A DNA stretch of 64,000 nucleotides from Bipolaris cookei (lineage: Eukaryota; Ascomycota; Dothideomycetes; Pleosporales; Pleosporaceae): positions 145,422 through 209,421 of the forward strand of contig NRSV01000065.1 of the NCBI GenBank assembly GCA_002286855.1. The letters run 5' to 3'. Below are positions 12,625 through 23,420 of the stretch, in pieces. Both the position numbers and the translations under genes were made by a program. Position 1 is the first letter of the stretch; each line of letters starts with the position of its first letter. The notes under the pieces are model-generated. The model saw nothing but the letters and a program-made list of their open reading frames with translations, was not told where the DNA came from and made no database searches.

Positions 12625-13856
12625 ATGGCAATTTATACGCTGGCTGACCTGTATGTGCCCCCACGGCGATCCACCTCGACCCCTCGTCAGTACCACCGCA
12701 TGGCCACCGCAGGGCGACAGGACCACCGCTTCTCCCTCGCCGATGCGGTGGACCTGAAGCCCAAACTCCAGGCCCTAGACAAGGCCCTGTCCGGAACATG
12801 TACCGGCCACAGCAGGGAGCTGGATTTCACAAGCATCGATGATGCAGTGAGCATCCAGCCTCCTCATGTTGCCGTCTACGTCGACGGCTCAGAGGAGTTT
12901 TTTCTCATGGTGAAGACTATCTCGCGGCCAGACCTCATCCCCAAAGTTTTGGCCGAAGCAATCAAGGCCATGTCCCACGGCCGGCCCTATGTAAATATAC
13001 ATCGCACCTCAGACTTCAGAAAGGGCGCAGACCCCACCTTCTCCGACTTCCGCCCTATGCTGCCAGACATTGATCGTCTATGTGGAACTGACCTTGCCGG
13101 CGTTGTCGCCAGACTCGAAGCTCAAGGCAAGCTGAGGGTTCCGTTGAGAGAGCAGTTACGTGCCTGTACTGACATGGCACAGTCGCACCTTTTCCCTTCT
13201 TGCGACTTCCAGCTGAGCTCCGCCTGCAAGTGTACTCGTATGTTCTGCCCGAGCATCCTCGCGGTATTCTCCCAGCCTGGTGTCGCAAAGGCACTGGCCG
13301 GCGCCTTGCTCTCATGCGCGTCAACAGGCAAATGCACTGTGAAGTGCGGAAACATTACTATGAGCATGTGAATTTCCTGATTTCAACCGTTTTCCAACTG
13401 GAAAACACGTCCTTATACGAAGATAACACCATATCTCTCCGCCAGTTAACAGAGAGTATGGATCCTAACATCTTTCTCCTGATCAAGGAGCTTTCCGTAC
13501 GCATAAATGGTTCCTCGATTCAGAAAAGTCTTCGTAAAGATCCTAGATCGCCTCCATTTGCCTTAAAGTACATATTTGATACATTTACAGGCCTTGAGCA
13601 GCTCACTATCACGTTCGGTACCGCGCCTCGTTCTAACATGTGGGCGGGACAAGATCAGGAGTCTATCCAAAGCAAGTACATGGATGAGATGAAGACGCGC
13701 TTCATCAAATATATCCCGCCATCGATCAAAGTATCTTGGGGGCACGAAGATGCAGCAAGGTTCTTCAACAGCAACATGGTCGAGAAGTCCTTATGGAGCG
13801 CCATACAAGAGCGAGCACCAACAGACACAAACCAGAGCGCTGATGTTCTATCTTGA
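12625..13856 (+). CDS. 2EXR/F-box-like fungal protein, with an uncertain join
   Basis: The C-terminal half carries the diagnostic LRLPAELRLQVYSYVLP motif and MRVNRQMHCEVRKHYYE. This is typical of the large fungal 2EXR family, related to F-box adaptor proteins; members have no defined function. The upstream part (MAIYTLADLY...) is in another frame. Two explanations fit. One is an intron 13082-13182 (donor GTGGAA, acceptor after CTGAC...GCACAG), giving 376 aa and reading DIDRL-FAPFPFLRLPAEL. The other is a one-base loss near 13198, because MAQSHLFP in the first frame is followed by the family-like FLRLPAEL only one frame over. The C-terminus to TGA 13854-13856 is unbroken. Confidence 0.6.
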
Positions 13857-13910
13857 ATAATTCCCACCGCACTCTATACCATTGTATGTACACGAATTCA
13901 AGCAACCCCC

Positions 13911-14492
13911 CTACCCCAACAACGCCGCTGCCTTGTAAATCTGATACCCCGCCAACCCACTTCCCACCGCCCAAAAGCTACTCCTCACAAAACTCGTCGC
14001 ATGATCTGCAATCTGCACATACGACACAACGTACGCTGTCCTAACCGCAAACCATGCCGCCACAAACGTCGTCAGGCCCGTTGCATCACCAGACACTACT
14101 TCCCGTCCCAACCCCACGGCCGTCGTGCGCTCAGCAAGGATACTCGCGAACACGGCGGCGGCGAAAAGTGGCAGTTGCTCCATATTGTTTGATTGAGCAT
14201 TTTCGGCGCGTTGGTATTTTTGGAAGCTGTTTTATCTGATGTCAGCTTCTCTTCTCATGTTCATATGTAAATCGTCTAAGAGGATTCAGAGTTGAACGAA
14301 AATAAGGACGTACACTGCATCCGGCACTTTCCCCTTTACAGCATCAGGAGATAAGGAGGCCTTGGGATTCGCATTGTTGACCTTGTAGCCGTGCGAGGAA
14401 AGCAGGCTGCCTGCGTAGCCGTGGGGTATGAGGGAGAAGACGTAGTAGGCTGGGATGGCGAGGAGGGGGTAGTTGAGGCTGTTGGAAGGCAT
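13911..14492 (-). CDS. MAPEG-family membrane protein
   Basis: Two exons, 14492-14314 and 14226-13911, join in phase 2 to give 164 aa, the normal MAPEG size of about 150-165 aa. There are four hydrophobic segments: LLAIPAYYVFSLIPHGYAG; FAAAVFASILAE; FVAAWFAVRTAYVVSYV; and SSFWAVGSGLAGYQIYKAA. The signature RAENAQSNNMEQLPLF follows the intron and corresponds to the RxxxAxxNxxE glutathione/lipid-binding region of MAPEG proteins. Bona fide family enzymes conjugate or isomerise glutathione-linked lipids in the ER. For this fungal subgroup the activity is unproven. It lies 54 bp from the 3' end of the 2EXR-like gene (convergent). Confidence 0.8.
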
Positions 14493-14811
14493 TTTGGTTT
14501 TTTTAATTCAATTGGTTTGATATGTTTATGTAAATTGGCCTGGTTTCAATTGTATTAGAAGTGCAGAGAAAAGAGGTTGCTGTGTTTGAATGTTGCGGGG
14601 TCGTCATGGACTCGTCAATGTGAGGATTGACGTAGCCATGAGCTAGCATTGTCAATATGACGCCAACTTTCTGAACTACTAGCATCACAATCCTTATTTT
14701 CGCCATATACATGGAAACGTTACATTTTCTTGCACCGGAAATAGTAGATTCATTTGTGAACGCATGTATCGACTAATAGCAACATCTATTCCCATCACCA
14801 AGTCTATCGAG
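14493..14811. other. short intergenic region
   Basis: 319 bp between two minus-strand genes: 3' flank of the phosphopantetheinyl transferase and promoter of the MAPEG gene. No gene or repeat seen. Confidence 0.5.
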
Positions 14812-15991
14812 TCATGCAATCCTTGCAACATTCATGATATCCTCTTCCAGATGCAATGCCTGGAACTGCGTAAGCACCTCTGGTAATTTCCTCCTATTTC
14901 CATCAACAGCAGCATTTGTCCTTTCCTTTGCCGCAACCCCAATCATGAACTTTTCGTCAAAAGCCTGAATCTCCACCCGCGTATCGTCCAACTTCTTACT
15001 CTCATCCTTCTTCATACCCTTTACAGCCGCAGGTCCCTTGCCATCGCCCTTCATCGTAAACCAAACCTCAGCGTCGCTGATGCGTTCACCCCATGTCCCA
15101 TGCGTGCTACAGCGCGCTGGAGTCCCAGCACGGGGCGCACGCACTTGCTTGAATTCCAGCCGGGGGATCCACTGTGCGAGGAGAGCCTCGCCGTCAAGCT
15201 TGATGTAAGCTTCTTTGTAACACCAAAATGTGTAGAAGCGGCGCAACTTTGCATCGATCAGAAGCTCTGAATCAAATACCTGTTTCTCTCCATTTGGGAG
15301 CGTGATGCTGAGTTGCTTGTGCCGCGCACAACATCGATCGTGACGACCAATTGTTTCTTGCGTGACCATTGTACCATCGAGGAGAGGAAAAGGATCCACG
15401 TTGTACTTTAGATCAAACAACTCTTCTTGGCTGTAGATTTCGGCGTACATGTCTATCCAGCCGTCGAATCCTTCCTTGTCTATAACACGGTATTCGTCTC
15501 TTTCGTTAACACAGACAATATCTACGCCTACTTCTGCATCTAGCTCATCCGTCTTGCACCCAACCAAGGCCACAAGGCCTGCTTGGTGTGAGATGTTGAA
15601 TTCAAGAGGTGCTGGCCCATGTTGTGGCGGCGGCAACAGCGCAATGGGCTTTCCATGCTTGGGATCCCGTTTCCGGCCGAACCTGATGTCTTTCCATGGG
15701 ATGCCCAGCATGTTGTGGACGAACAGACGTTTGAGTAGTGCCGAGCCGAGGCTCATGCGAGCATCAGCTATGTGGTACTTCCGCGTAATGTTCTCGCGCT
15801 CCTCAAGGCTGACTAGTGCAAGTGCTTCTCGGGCCTAAGGTAACATTAATGCTGCGCCAAAGGAAGCCGGGGAGTTGTAGACCAACAGCTTCGGAGTCCG
15901 TAATCTTGGTGCCGGGCCATATTGACCGAGTGTCCAGCAGCCAGCAAGTGAGACTGCGCCCTGCTGTTTCGTTGTCGTCTTGGTCGGCCAT
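14812..15991 (-). CDS. Sfp-type 4'-phosphopantetheinyl transferase
   Basis: Transfers the phosphopantetheine arm of CoA to carrier domains of polyketide synthases, nonribosomal peptide synthetases and alpha-aminoadipate reductase (NpgA/CfwA type). The start is ATG at 15991: MADQDDNETAGRSLTCWLLDTRSIWP, the usual WxxDTR opening. One intron follows; 15886-15835 (phase 0) fits, but 15882-15828 is also in frame, so the join is uncertain by a few residues. Motifs in order: RMSLGSALLKRLFVH; FNISHQAGLVALVG; the Mg-binding GVDIVCVNE; and FWCYKEAYIKLDGEAL (WxxKEA). About 375 aa. The gene is intact and would be needed for secondary metabolism and lysine synthesis. No PKS or NRPS gene lies in this window. 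Confidence 0.9.
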
Positions 15992-16479
15992 CGTGCCTCA
16001 GATGAAGCAATACTGGGCGGTAACAAGACAACCAGTCAAGCAACTGATATAGTAGCCTGGATGGGCGGGACAATTCCGAGCTGGGGACCCCACTTGGCGG
16101 GCTCTTCGGCTTATGTGAGCTTTTCGGCGCCCGACGCAATGGCTTCAAGGTTTAGTAATGCGTCATATTCGGAGTTTCTATATCATGGCTGTTCCTTCAC
16201 GGCATCAGCGGGGTTCCCGAGAGTTGAGGTTGATCATCCAGAGAGTGGTGATCGGACAAGCGATCCGGCTAGGGCTGATGAGATGAGATGGATGACATGC
16301 CTAGACTGCGGCTTTTAGTGGGGAACACTTGGGGTTTATCGATAAAGGTTTTGTCGCATTTCCCGTCGCTTTCCGTCTGTGTGACTCCCAATGTCATTCT
16401 ATGCCGTAATCTCGTAGACATATTTTCTTTCCTTTGTTTTCTCTGGTTACGGAGTTGATCGGTGTCTCAAAGATTCAAC
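15992..16479. promoter_or_regulatory. divergent spacer between PPTase and PdxT genes
   Basis: 488 bp between oppositely oriented starts. It includes a T-rich stretch just before the PdxT start (about 16420-16445). No separate gene is supportable. Confidence 0.35.
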
Positions 16480-17337
16480 ATGACAGTTACGAATAACGAT
16501 CAGAAAGTTACGGTTGGCGTGCTTGCCCTGCAAGGCGCTTTCAGCGAACACATTCAACTTTTGCGCTCCGCGGCTTCTAATATCGCCTCCGCACCATTAT
16601 TCCAGTTCATCCAAGTGCGCACTCCGGAGCAGCTCAAGCAATGCGATGGCCTCATCATTCCTGGTGGCGAGAGCACAACCATGTCCCTCGTAGCCGCACG
16701 AAGCAACCTCCTTGAGCCCCTGCGCGATTTTGTCAAGGTTCAGCGCAAACCGACGTGGGGCACATGCGCCGGCCTCATATTGCTCGCAGAAAGCGCGAAC
16801 CGGACAAAGAAGGGTGGGCAAGAATTAATCGGAGGTCTGGATGTGAGAGTGAACAGGAATCATTTTGGAAGGCAACAAGAAAGTTTCCAAGCCAACCTCA
16901 ACCTGCCGTTCCTGGACGCCACAAGCAGCACTGGCAAGAGCGACCCATATCGCTGTGTCTTTATACGCGCTCCTGTAGTTGAAAAGGTGCTTCCTATCTC
17001 CAAAGCGATTGGCATCCAGAAGGGTGAGAGTGAAAGGGAGGATACCGTCGTTGCGCCGAGTAAGACACCGGTTGATGATTTGGCGAGGAAGGAACTGGAT
17101 CGCGAAGTTGAGATCATGGCCACGTTGTCCACGAATGCGAAGCCATTGCAAGAGAACCAGGAGCACAATCATGCGGGTGGAGAGGACATAATCGCGGTTC
17201 GTCAGGGTAATGTCTTTGGATGTAGTTTCCACCCAGAGCTGACAGACGACTCGCGCATACATGTGTGGTGGTTGGGCGAAGTCTTAAAAGCAGTAGAAAG
17301 AAGAAAGCAGTTCGAACTAGCGGACCGGACTAAGTGA
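16480..17337 (+). CDS. SNO1: pyridoxal 5'-phosphate synthase glutaminase subunit (PdxT/SNO)
   Basis: Class I glutamine amidotransferase that releases ammonia from glutamine for PdxS/SNZ, which builds vitamin B6 (PLP). A single exon of 285 aa. VGVLALQGAFSEH opens the fold. IPGGESTTM is the oxyanion and substrate loop, GTCAGLILLA carries the nucleophile Cys96, and FHPELTDD carries His251 and Glu253. It is longer than bacterial PdxT (about 190-200 aa) because of an acidic insert around residues 175-235, between RAPVVEKVLP and EDIIAVRQG, as in other filamentous fungi. The start was chosen at MTVTNNDQKVTVGV; a slightly earlier non-ATG frame is irrelevant. The SNZ partner is not in the window. Confidence 0.95.
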   Translation: MTVTNNDQKVTVGVLALQGAFSEHIQLLRSAASNIASAPLFQFIQVRTPEQLKQCDGLIIPGGESTTMSLVAARSNLLEPLRDFVKVQRKPTWGTCAGLILLAESANRTKKGGQELIGGLDVRVNRNHFGRQQESFQANLNLPFLDATSSTGKSDPYRCVFIRAPVVEKVLPISKAIGIQKGESEREDTVVAPSKTPVDDLARKELDREVEIMATLSTNAKPLQENQEHNHAGGEDIIAVRQGNVFGCSFHPELTDDSRIHVWWLGEVLKAVERRKQFELADRTK

Positions 17338-17802
17338 GCTACGCATCTTATGAAGGAGTGCTCAAGACTTGTATTTGTAGACCACATTACTAGAGATCGC
17401 CCGAGCGGCAGGCGTTTTGAAGATGGCGGTAAATTTCAAAAGGTGGCTGATATTTGGTTCCCTTGCTCTCATATGCATGTCTAGAAATACAAAACTAACC
17501 ACTAATAGCGAATGGTGGATGGCCAGTTCCTCCAGTGCTATGCGTCAAACTCCGTCAAAGTGGAATGTGCAAATGCCTTCCTGGGACCGACGATCCTGCT
17601 CATTGTCTCCGTTCCGAGGCTCAGAGAATTAAATCGTATGTCCTTTTCGCTGTAGCATCTCAAGACTCTGAGCCGAGACCTTCTTCTCATCATTTCTGCC
17701 GCGGTCGCTATTAGAAGTCCTCCATGTCGAGCTTGCGTCTCCGGATGGCTTCCCATCGCCAACAACATGCTGCTGCGCGATCTTAGAATCCTCAACACTG
17801 CT
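17338..17802. other. convergent 3' intergenic region
   Basis: Separates the ends of the PdxT (+) and CBC2 (-) genes. An ORF of 142 codons on the minus strand across 17538-17966 overlaps the CBC2 coding end in another frame and shows no motif, so I treat it as a shadow. Confidence 0.5.
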
Positions 17803-18362
17803 CTACTGCGCCTCATGGTATTCGTCCACCGCCCTTCCGTAGCCACCACGTCCAGGGTCGTACTCGGCTCGGTACTCATCGCGCACCTGTCCACCACTCT
17901 TTCCACGGCCATACTGTCGTCCCTCGGTAAAACCCTCGTCCAGATCTGTCCTGATGACGCGTTCATCTAACTTGGTACCACCAATGTACTTCATGCAGTC
18001 GAGCGCATCCTGATGTGTGTAGTACTCAACAAAGCAAAATCCGCAGGGCGTCTTTTGGAAACGATCGAGGCCCATTACTAGTCGCTTTATCTCCCCGCAT
18101 TTTGAGAAGAGCTCATGGATCTGCTCTTCGGTGGTGTAGAAGGAGAGATTGCCTACGTAGAGCGTGGTTGCATCTTTGAGTTTGTCTTCAGGCGAGGGCG
18201 AGCGGGCGCGGTCTTCGTCGCGTACGTTACGGTCGCGTCTGCGTTTCTGAGAATTGTTAGTACATGTGATACGGGTTGGAGCGCAAGGCTTATAAGTACC
18301 TTTGCTGTCGCATATGAGCTTGGTTTGTCGAGGCGGTCGATTGTACTTCGAAGCGCAGGCAT
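17803..18362 (-). CDS. CBC2: nuclear cap-binding complex subunit 2 (CBP20)
   Basis: Small subunit that grips the m7G cap of nuclear transcripts together with CBP80. Exons 18362-18300 and 18246-17803 give 168 aa. The N-terminus MPALRSTIDRLDKPSSYATAK is spliced to KRRRDRN. The RRM shows RNP2 LYVGNLSFYT and RNP1 GFCFVEYY. The CBP20-specific tail IRTDLDEGFTEGRQYGRGKSGG (split here as IRTDLDEGF and EGRQYGRGKSGGQVRDE) orders around the cap. A terminal Gly/Arg/Tyr-rich piece ends GRAVDEYHEAQ. All diagnostic positions are present. An in-frame Met six codons upstream is possible. It is head to head with Nup82. Confidence 0.93.
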
Positions 18363-18638
18363 GATAACGATTTGTTCCACACGTGAAGAGATGTGTTCTA
18401 GATGCGACCGTATTCAGACCTTTCAAGCACTTATACAGAGTTTGGTGTTGAAGTGATTATCGAGATCTAAGGTTGAGAGCTAGCTTGCAGCTGCCCCAGA
18501 CGCGTCGGCCTTGGCGCGCTCTTTCAAAGCTGGAACTTTTGTTTGCTTATAGATTCTCCAACCTCCAAACAATCAAATTTACACCACTATCACCGGTGGA
18601 TATTCAAACTTTTCGGCCTTACCGGGATAGTCTTCGCC
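18363..18638. promoter_or_regulatory. bidirectional promoter region CBC2/NUP82
   Basis: 276 bp separate the start codons of the two divergent genes, so the promoters must share or abut this DNA. No TATA box is evident. A Gal4-like or other named site was not recognised. Confidence 0.4.
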
Positions 18639-21170
18639 ATGCCCAAAATTCTTGGCTACACCCCAGACTGGCTCAGCCGCCCGAATCCAGGCTATCATCT
18701 GTTTGCGCCGAAACACACGGACGGTAACGGAATCGTAGCGAGAAGACCGGAGCCAGGATCGCAAAGGACGATTGCAACAAGAGGTTCAGAGATATTTGTT
18801 GCGGTTGGAAATGAAATCCGTTGGGCGGACCTGGTCAACTTGAAAGAGGAGGCGCAGCCCGCATACCGAACCCTCAGAGTCTCGATACCACTACCTATTA
18901 CGCGTCTTACCATCTCTCCCGAAGAAGACTATCTCGCAGTGTCGACGTCGCATACCGTCCATGTGATCCATCTCCCCGACCCGTCGTTGCTCGAAGGCGG
19001 TGAAGAGGGCCCTTTGAAGCCAAAGACTTTCCAGCTAGGACCGACCGTACACGTTCTCGAAGAGTCCTCAGTCGCGACAGTGATATGGCACCCTTTGGGA
19101 TATCATGGACGCTGCTTGGTTACAATCACAAAAGCAGGTGTGGTGCGGCTTTGGGAGATCAATCGCGCGGATAGGTCTACGTTCAGTGAACCTGCGCTAT
19201 CAATTGATCTGCCTAAACTGGCGAATGCGACGAGTGATCAGGACGATCTGAGCGCATCCAAGTTCGGAGCTTCCAAAGGCTTCTCCCCCGATTCTGTCGA
19301 GCTCGAAGTTGCATCTGCATGCTTTGGCGACTTCCCAGAGCAAGAGGGTGTCCACGGGTGGGCGCCAATGACGCTCTGGATTGCCACTGTATCTGGTGAT
19401 GTGTATGCGCTCTGCCCGCTATTGCCGAGCAAGTGGCAATTGGTCGAGTCGCCCGGCAGCTACACGTTTCTGGAGACCCTCACCTCATCCATCAACATCA
19501 ACTACACCGAAACATCTGAAGACGAGACGGTACCCAAAGACGAGCTGAAGACGGCGGAGAAGCAAGTTTCGTGGCTGTCAGACATTCTATACGAGGAGCC
19601 TTTTATAGAAGAGCAACAACAAGGGGATACAGTCAAGGTCTTTGCTCGTCCAACGAGCGCTCCTACAGTACCACTTCTGCAGGGACCGTTCACCATGACA
19701 CCTGAGGTGGACGATTTTGAGCTTAGCGACATGATTGTCTTCTCACTCAAAACTCTGTCGGAGAGCGAAGACGAAGAGACAGCGGCCGAGGGTTTGCCAA
19801 CAGCTGTAGTATGTCTACTCACTGACACGAGCATGGTTCATGTATGCTTGGATTTGCAGGGCATCGTTGGACGCTGGCTACCATCACCAGAAGATGAGAT
19901 TGACGTGGCAGAAAGACGCGAGCATGAGCTGCTTATAGTGGAAACAATTGCTCTGGTTAAAGATGACGTATCGTCGTTCAACCAGAGCATCACGCCCGAT
20001 GTACATACCGACTTTTCATTTTTCGTTTCGCATGCCAGCGGCGTCTTCTACATTTCATTGGAGCCTTGGATCCGAAAGGTCGAGGTCGAGCTATCACAGT
20101 CACAAACACAGGGCTCGGCTTTCCGTCTCAAGCGAGTGCTGGAGTCGGCAAACACTTCCGTGGACCAGTGCCTGCAACGACGCACTACCGGAAATGTAGC
20201 AGACCAAGAAGTCACAGCAGCAGTCGTCATTGAGGATGGAAACATCGGTTACCTCCTTCTTACTAGTGTCAATGGCGAGCCCCGAGCTGCCCTTCTCGAT
20301 GCCCCAGAAGACGGACTGCCTACTCAGGAAGAGCTTGCTGAGTACATGGCAGTTGCTGGACCTCACAAAGAAGTCCGCGAGGCATGGCAACCGCCAAAGG
20401 AGCTTTATGATTCATTTGATCTGTTCAAATCCATCCATATCCCCGCACGACACCGAGGAACTCTCCAGGATGAGATTAGGCTGTCTCCTGCAAATCTCTC
20501 GCTGCTTATGGATGTTCACCGAGCACTTTCGGCGCAAACTTCAAAGTTGCAGCACGCAGTCTCGGATTTGTTCAACAGGGCGACTCGGTTGCAGGAAGAG
20601 TTCCGAGATCAGATTTACAGAACATCGGAAATTGCGGCAAACATTGAAGATGTGACGTACAACGGTCAAGCCAGCTCAGACGACGGATCAAATTACGAAA
20701 GTCTCAAGATTGATGACCGAATGGAGAGGGTTAAGGCGCGACAGGAGCAGATCAACGCGCGCTACGAGGCACTTCGACGGAAGATGGTTAATATTGGTTC
20801 TAGTCAATTGAGCGAGAAGGAAAGCAGCTGGATTGAAGAGTTACAGACAATGGAGAGCGCTGTGGATCCTTCGAGCAAGACCCTGACTGACGACGTTGAC
20901 GGCAGCGAGCGGCCGGCATGGCAACGTCTGGAGAGGATCAAGCAAGTGCATCACGAGCAAGCGAGACAGATTGAAGAGGCAACCAAGTCGGCGAAACGGG
21001 GAGAGAATGAGGGAGTAAGGAGTAATGGTGTAAAGATAGCGAGCTACTCGAGAAAGGCGGAAAACGAGCAAGTGCAGGAGCTGATACAGCGGAACAATGT
21101 GCTGGTTGAAGCTGCTACGGATAGGCTGAGGAGGTTGGGCGTGAATGTGCCAGTGGAGGCTGGGAGTTAG
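18639..21170 (+). CDS. NUP82: nucleoporin Nup82-like
   Basis: Component of the cytoplasmic face of the nuclear pore (Nup82-Nup159-Nsp1 module), needed for late mRNA export. A single exon of 843 aa starting MPKILGYTPDWLSRPNPGYHLF. The N-terminal ~550 residues have the strand pattern of a WD/beta-propeller: EIFVAVGNEIRWADL, LTISPEEDYLAVSTSHTVHVI, VIWHPLGYHGRCLVTITKAG and WIATVSGDVYALCPLLPSKW. The last ~200 residues are Glu/Gln/Arg-rich and coiled-coil-like, from LSPANLSLLMDVHRALSAQT onward, where Nup82 binds its partners. Length and layout fit fungal Nup82. The frame is open about 96 nt upstream of the chosen ATG without another plausible start. Confidence 0.87.
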   Translation: MPKILGYTPDWLSRPNPGYHLFAPKHTDGNGIVARRPEPGSQRTIATRGSEIFVAVGNEIRWADLVNLKEEAQPAYRTLRVSIPLPITRLTISPEEDYLAVSTSHTVHVIHLPDPSLLEGGEEGPLKPKTFQLGPTVHVLEESSVATVIWHPLGYHGRCLVTITKAGVVRLWEINRADRSTFSEPALSIDLPKLANATSDQDDLSASKFGASKGFSPDSVELEVASACFGDFPEQEGVHGWAPMTLWIATVSGDVYALCPLLPSKWQLVESPGSYTFLETLTSSININYTETSEDETVPKDELKTAEKQVSWLSDILYEEPFIEEQQQGDTVKVFARPTSAPTVPLLQGPFTMTPEVDDFELSDMIVFSLKTLSESEDEETAAEGLPTAVVCLLTDTSMVHVCLDLQGIVGRWLPSPEDEIDVAERREHELLIVETIALVKDDVSSFNQSITPDVHTDFSFFVSHASGVFYISLEPWIRKVEVELSQSQTQGSAFRLKRVLESANTSVDQCLQRRTTGNVADQEVTAAVVIEDGNIGYLLLTSVNGEPRAALLDAPEDGLPTQEELAEYMAVAGPHKEVREAWQPPKELYDSFDLFKSIHIPARHRGTLQDEIRLSPANLSLLMDVHRALSAQTSKLQHAVSDLFNRATRLQEEFRDQIYRTSEIAANIEDVTYNGQASSDDGSNYESLKIDDRMERVKARQEQINARYEALRRKMVNIGSSQLSEKESSWIEELQTMESAVDPSSKTLTDDVDGSERPAWQRLERIKQVHHEQARQIEEATKSAKRGENEGVRSNGVKIASYSRKAENEQVQELIQRNNVLVEAATDRLRRLGVNVPVEAGS

Positions 21171-22564
21171 GCGTATGAAGTAGCTATGTAGATGGAGCAG
21201 GGTTGGAATGGGCTTGTTGGAAACAGATTGGTTGGGTAGCTGTGGGATAGACGGGATATGCTCTTTGTCCAGACATGGTGTTTTGTAGCAATGGGGACGA
21301 AGTCACGTGTTGCGGGGAAATACTTATTGTTTGTGATATAGTCATGCCTTCCATCAGCCTCGGCCGCGTGGAGGTCCTTTTTTGCAACACCTACCACCTC
21401 CATACTACATTCATACATATACCCCACCACCAGCCCTACCACACTTGGCAGATTGATATCGAACATGATGTTCAGGACAACGGCGCTTGATTAACGGTTC
21501 TTGACATGGTGCAAGGGAGTAACGCTTGTAAGTACGGTCCTGCAGGGTGCTAGCAACGAATGGAGAAGAGGTTGCGGGTCCAGAACGATCAGCTCTGGCA
21601 GTCCCGGTGCAGTGGCCAGATTGGAGCGACCAAGGGCAAGGGGCGAAGAAACATTGGCCCAATCACAAGAGCCGAAACACGATGCTTCGCCTGTCAGCCA
21701 GCTGTGGCCATGCAGCGTAGATGCAGCGTAGATGCAACGGTATGAGGATGGGAGCATGCGCATGCATCCAGATTGGAAACTCGGTGTGCCGGTGTGTATA
21801 TTGCGGCGTAGATGTTATACTACCAGCGCGGGGCTGACTGTGTCCGCATACGCGTACATACATTCATGCGCTCCTCTTATTGCCACTGTCGCAGTGCTCG
21901 GCTTGGGCACACGTCGAGTCGTCTTGAGCAGAGACTGCGGCGGTTCTAAGTCATGAATCACGCCGCGGTCACACTGTGACCGACGGACTGGCACGGGAGG
22001 CGACGTTCGTGTGGCCGACGGGAGGGTTCTTGATGGGCATTTGTGCAATGCAAAGGTGGAGCAGTTGGGCGCTTAGAAGTGCCCTGGCCGGCCATGCCAT
22101 AGCCTGCAAAAGCCATCACACAAGTCTGGCCAATCACAAGCACCACCGCTATGTCCTTCACCCACGCTATCCAACTCTGCGCTCTAGGGGCCTTCCCTCC
22201 CGCCCAACCAGACGTGCAGACACGCAGCTTAGTGGTCGCCCGCCCTGGTCAAGCCAATATGCTGGCGCCATGCCTATTCGCTGCCTACTCAATGTTTCCA
22301 GTGCTGACCTGCAATGGCTGCTCATGCTACCCGTCTCGGTTTGCATCGCCTATTCGTTCCCCTCGCTCTTTTCGCCAGCCATGGTGGCTCCCATAAGACG
22401 GTCGCAGCCAACGCCCGTATCTCTTAAGTCTTGACGGCCCCCACCACCGCACCCTGCCTGGCTGTGTCGACTACATACTATCGGACTGCGCCTCCGCACC
22501 GCATAGCTAGAGGAAAGTATCTTTGCGTTGCGACAGCCTCCCTTCTTACCACCATATCGCCGCC
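21171..22564. other. intergenic region
   Basis: About 1.4 kb with no supportable CDS. It contains a partial direct repeat of the 11-mer GCAGCGTAGAT around 21711-21735. The 3' half is the upstream region of the X325 gene. Confidence 0.5.
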
Positions 22565-23420
22565 ATGTTTCGTTTCACCGAGCTCGTCTTTGTCGCCGCT
22601 ACCTGGTCCCTTGCCGCTGCGCATACTGTTCTGGTCTACCCACCATGGAGAGGAAACAACATCCACACAAACGGCACCCTGTCTCCCACGGACCCGACTA
22701 TCCCAAATGGATCGCTTGGAATAAACTACCACAAAGACACCGACTCGTATGGGTTCCCATATGGCATGCAGTGGATGTACCCTTGTATGTCACTTCGATA
22801 TGTTCCCTCTGTCCCAACCCATAGCTAACAGCCTCAACAGGCGGAGGAATGCCAACCTCGCGTAACCGAACAAAGTGGCCCATCAAGGGTGGTGCCGTTT
22901 CTGTCCAACCAGGATGGTTCCCTGGCCATGCCCTCGCTCAAATCTACATCAACATGGGATACGGCAACGAGCCTCTGAACTATTCCCATACCATGTTGCC
23001 CGTTTTCCAGATTACCGGACCCACGAACCAGGAATACGGAGGCCAGTTTTGCTTGCCCCAAGTACCATTACCTGCCAACTACACGCCTAAAGTCGGAGAT
23101 AATGCCACCATCCAGGTCATTGAGCTGGCGCAGCACGGCGCTGCCCTCTACAACGTAAGTTTTATTCATCTTGCAATCTTTATACATGTTCACAACCTCA
23201 ACAGTGCGCCGACATCACATTTGCCGAACCAGAGGACGTACCAGAGGTCAACGCAACAAACTGCAAAAACACAACCACACCAGAGGAGCGCATTGGCTTC
23301 CAAGTTCTATACGCAACAACATCATCACGAGCGCCACACACCATTGTCGTAAACGGTTATGCATCGATACTAGTACCAGCAATGCTTGCAGCGGCATCCT
23401 GGTTAACATGGGTCGTTTAA
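22565..23420 (+). CDS. secreted X325 / BIM1-like LPMO-fold protein, GPI-anchored
   Basis: Exons 22565-22784, 22841-23154 and 23205-23420 give 249 aa. The signal peptide (residues 1-19) ends ...SLAAA, and cleavage would expose His20 in HTVLVYPPWRGNN. This is the free N-terminal His that coordinates copper in LPMOs and in the X325 family. X325 proteins bind copper but are not thought to cleave polysaccharides; the Cryptococcus member Bim1 works in copper uptake. Cysteines in MYPCGGGMPTSR, YGGQFCLPQ, YNCADITF and NATNCKNT probably pair. The C-terminus (VNGYASILVPAMLAAASWL) is hydrophobic after a Thr/Ser-rich linker, as in GPI signals. The first intron splits the TGC Cys codon. Confidence 0.85.
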
